Source: Treponema sp.
GTDB lineage: Bacteria; Spirochaetota; Spirochaetia; Treponematales; Rectinemataceae
Direction: 5' to 3'
Assembly (NCBI GenBank): GCA_012516755.1
Contig: JAAYWE010000344.1
Location: forward strand, 1 to 5,811
DNA length: 5,811 nucleotides
The first letter of the stretch is position 1, and the number at the start of each line of letters is the position of its first letter. Of the stretch, positions 5,343-5,811 are shown one piece after another. The translations under genes were made by a program, and so were the position numbers. The notes below the pieces were generated by a model that was not told the DNA's origin, ran no database searches, and was given only the letters and a program-made list of their open reading frames with translations.

Positions 5343-5811
5343 ATGATCAAACACAGGGAGAATGAGCTTCTATGCTTGATCATTAAAGAAGAGAAACAGC
5401 AAGAGATCTATCAAAGGCAAGAGCTGTCAAAAGCACTAGATATACCGAAACCACAGAATGAACAGAATGAACGAGAGAAACGCGAAATGTCAGAGAAGCC
5501 CAATGCTTCATTCAAGAAGTACGAGGGGCTAAAAGAACATGAGTCAGGGCGAAAAGAATCATTGGCGCCAAAGGACCTCAAAGAATCCAAGCAGAATAAG
5601 ACCTCAAGAAAAACGCTGACAAAGATTATCTTTGCGGCAATCCTTTTTCTTATAGGAACGATTTTCAATGGCGCTCTCCACGCTACCCCCTTTTCTATAG
5701 CCGAATACGCAGTGCTTGTCCCAGCTTATCTGCTTGTTGGAGCTCCCGTTCTCTTGGCTGCTTTTCAAAATATACGCCATGGCAAAGTCTTCGATGAGAT
5801 GTTTTTGATGA
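5343..5811 (+). CDS. cadA: Heavy-metal P1B-type ATPase (CadA/ZntA-like), N-terminal part only
   Basis: The first 156 residues of an open frame that runs off the right edge. The recognisable part is membrane helix 1 (about residues 93-110), helix 2 (about 118-141) and then NIRHGKVFDEMFLM (143-156), a close match to the conserved segment before helix 3 in CadA/ZntA zinc/cadmium/lead exporters. The phosphorylation (DKTG) and membrane CPC motifs lie beyond the window. Oddly, residues 1-90 are a highly charged tail rich in Glu, Lys and Gln, with a single cysteine (Cys11) and no GMxCxxC heavy-metal-associated domain; it includes a tandem QNEQNE from a 9-bp repeat (5454-5471). The start at ATG 5343 has AGAGAGG a few bases upstream; the frame is closed by a stop at 5295-5297, so no missing domain can be encoded just upstream. 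Following cadC it is the expected efflux pump of the unit. Full-length relatives have about 600-750 residues. Confidence 0.85.
   Translation, partial: MIKHRENELLCLIIKEEKQQEIYQRQELSKALDIPKPQNEQNEREKREMSEKPNASFKKYEGLKEHESGRKESLAPKDLKESKQNKTSRKTLTKIIFAAILFLIGTIFNGALHATPFSIAEYAVLVPAYLLVGAPVLLAAFQNIRHGKVFDEMFLM

Noticed and set aside
5454..5471. Tandem 9-bp repeat CAGAATGAA x2 as a mobile-element footprint
   Set aside because: It is in frame, encodes QNEQNE in a low-complexity charged region, and has no flanking inverted repeats, so simple slippage explains it.
5153..5668. Minus-strand frames at 5153-5383 and 5411-5668
   Set aside because: Antisense to the cadC-like and cadA-like genes, with no family resemblance; the Ser/Phe-rich composition mirrors the Glu/Lys-rich sense strand.

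Overview
The window holds two divergent transcription units that start from a shared 355-base intergenic region (4570-4924). Leftward, on the minus strand, is a four-gene operon: a fused two-domain sugar ABC ATPase (RbsA/MglA type, 4569-3058), its RbsC-type permease (3031-2039), an RbsB-type periplasmic binding protein (1931-978), and a Gfo/Idh/MocA-family NAD(P)-dependent dehydrogenase resembling inositol 2-dehydrogenase (857 to the left edge, 3' end missing). Rightward, on the plus strand, is a heavy-metal resistance unit: a CadC/SmtB-type ArsR-family repressor (4925-5275) followed by the start of a CadA/ZntA-type P1B metal ATPase (from 5343, cut by the right edge).

The two units can be read as separate physiological modules. 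The leftward operon looks like uptake of a sugar or polyol (myo-inositol or a related cyclitol is the best guess, from the dehydrogenase) coupled to its first oxidation step. No regulator for it lies in the window, but a near-consensus promoter (TTGACA-17-AATAAT, minus strand) is followed at once by a perfect 17-bp inverted repeat. That repeat sits where a repressor operator or an mRNA leader hairpin would be expected. The rightward unit is a self-regulated metal-efflux cassette. Its promoter (TTGATC-17-TACAAT) is followed by a 20-bp imperfect palindrome over the predicted transcription start that resembles known SmtB/ArsR-family operators.

Layout: 1-857 dehydrogenase (minus, partial); 858-977 intergenic stretch with a strong hairpin; 978-1931 binding protein; 1932-2038 gap with an unusually strong Shine-Dalgarno sequence lacking a proper start codon; 2039-3031 permease; 3032-3057 short gap; 3058-4569 ATPase; 4570-4924 divergent regulatory region; 4925-5275 cadC-like; 5276-5342 gap with ribosome binding site; 5343-5811 cadA-like, partial.

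Organism: the binding protein has an ordinary signal peptide ending AFA/AD with no lipobox cysteine, which points to a diderm (periplasm-containing) bacterium. The CadC-like protein resembles those of Firmicutes and relatives, and ribosome binding sites are strong. A diderm lineage with such affinities (for example Synergistota, spirochaetes or diderm Firmicutes) would fit, but this is inference. I see no mobile element, tRNA, rRNA or CRISPR array. Gene content is of known families. The less ordinary parts are the palindromic regulatory region, the intergenic hairpin, and a metal ATPase whose usual N-terminal metal-binding domain is replaced by a charged, cysteine-poor tail.
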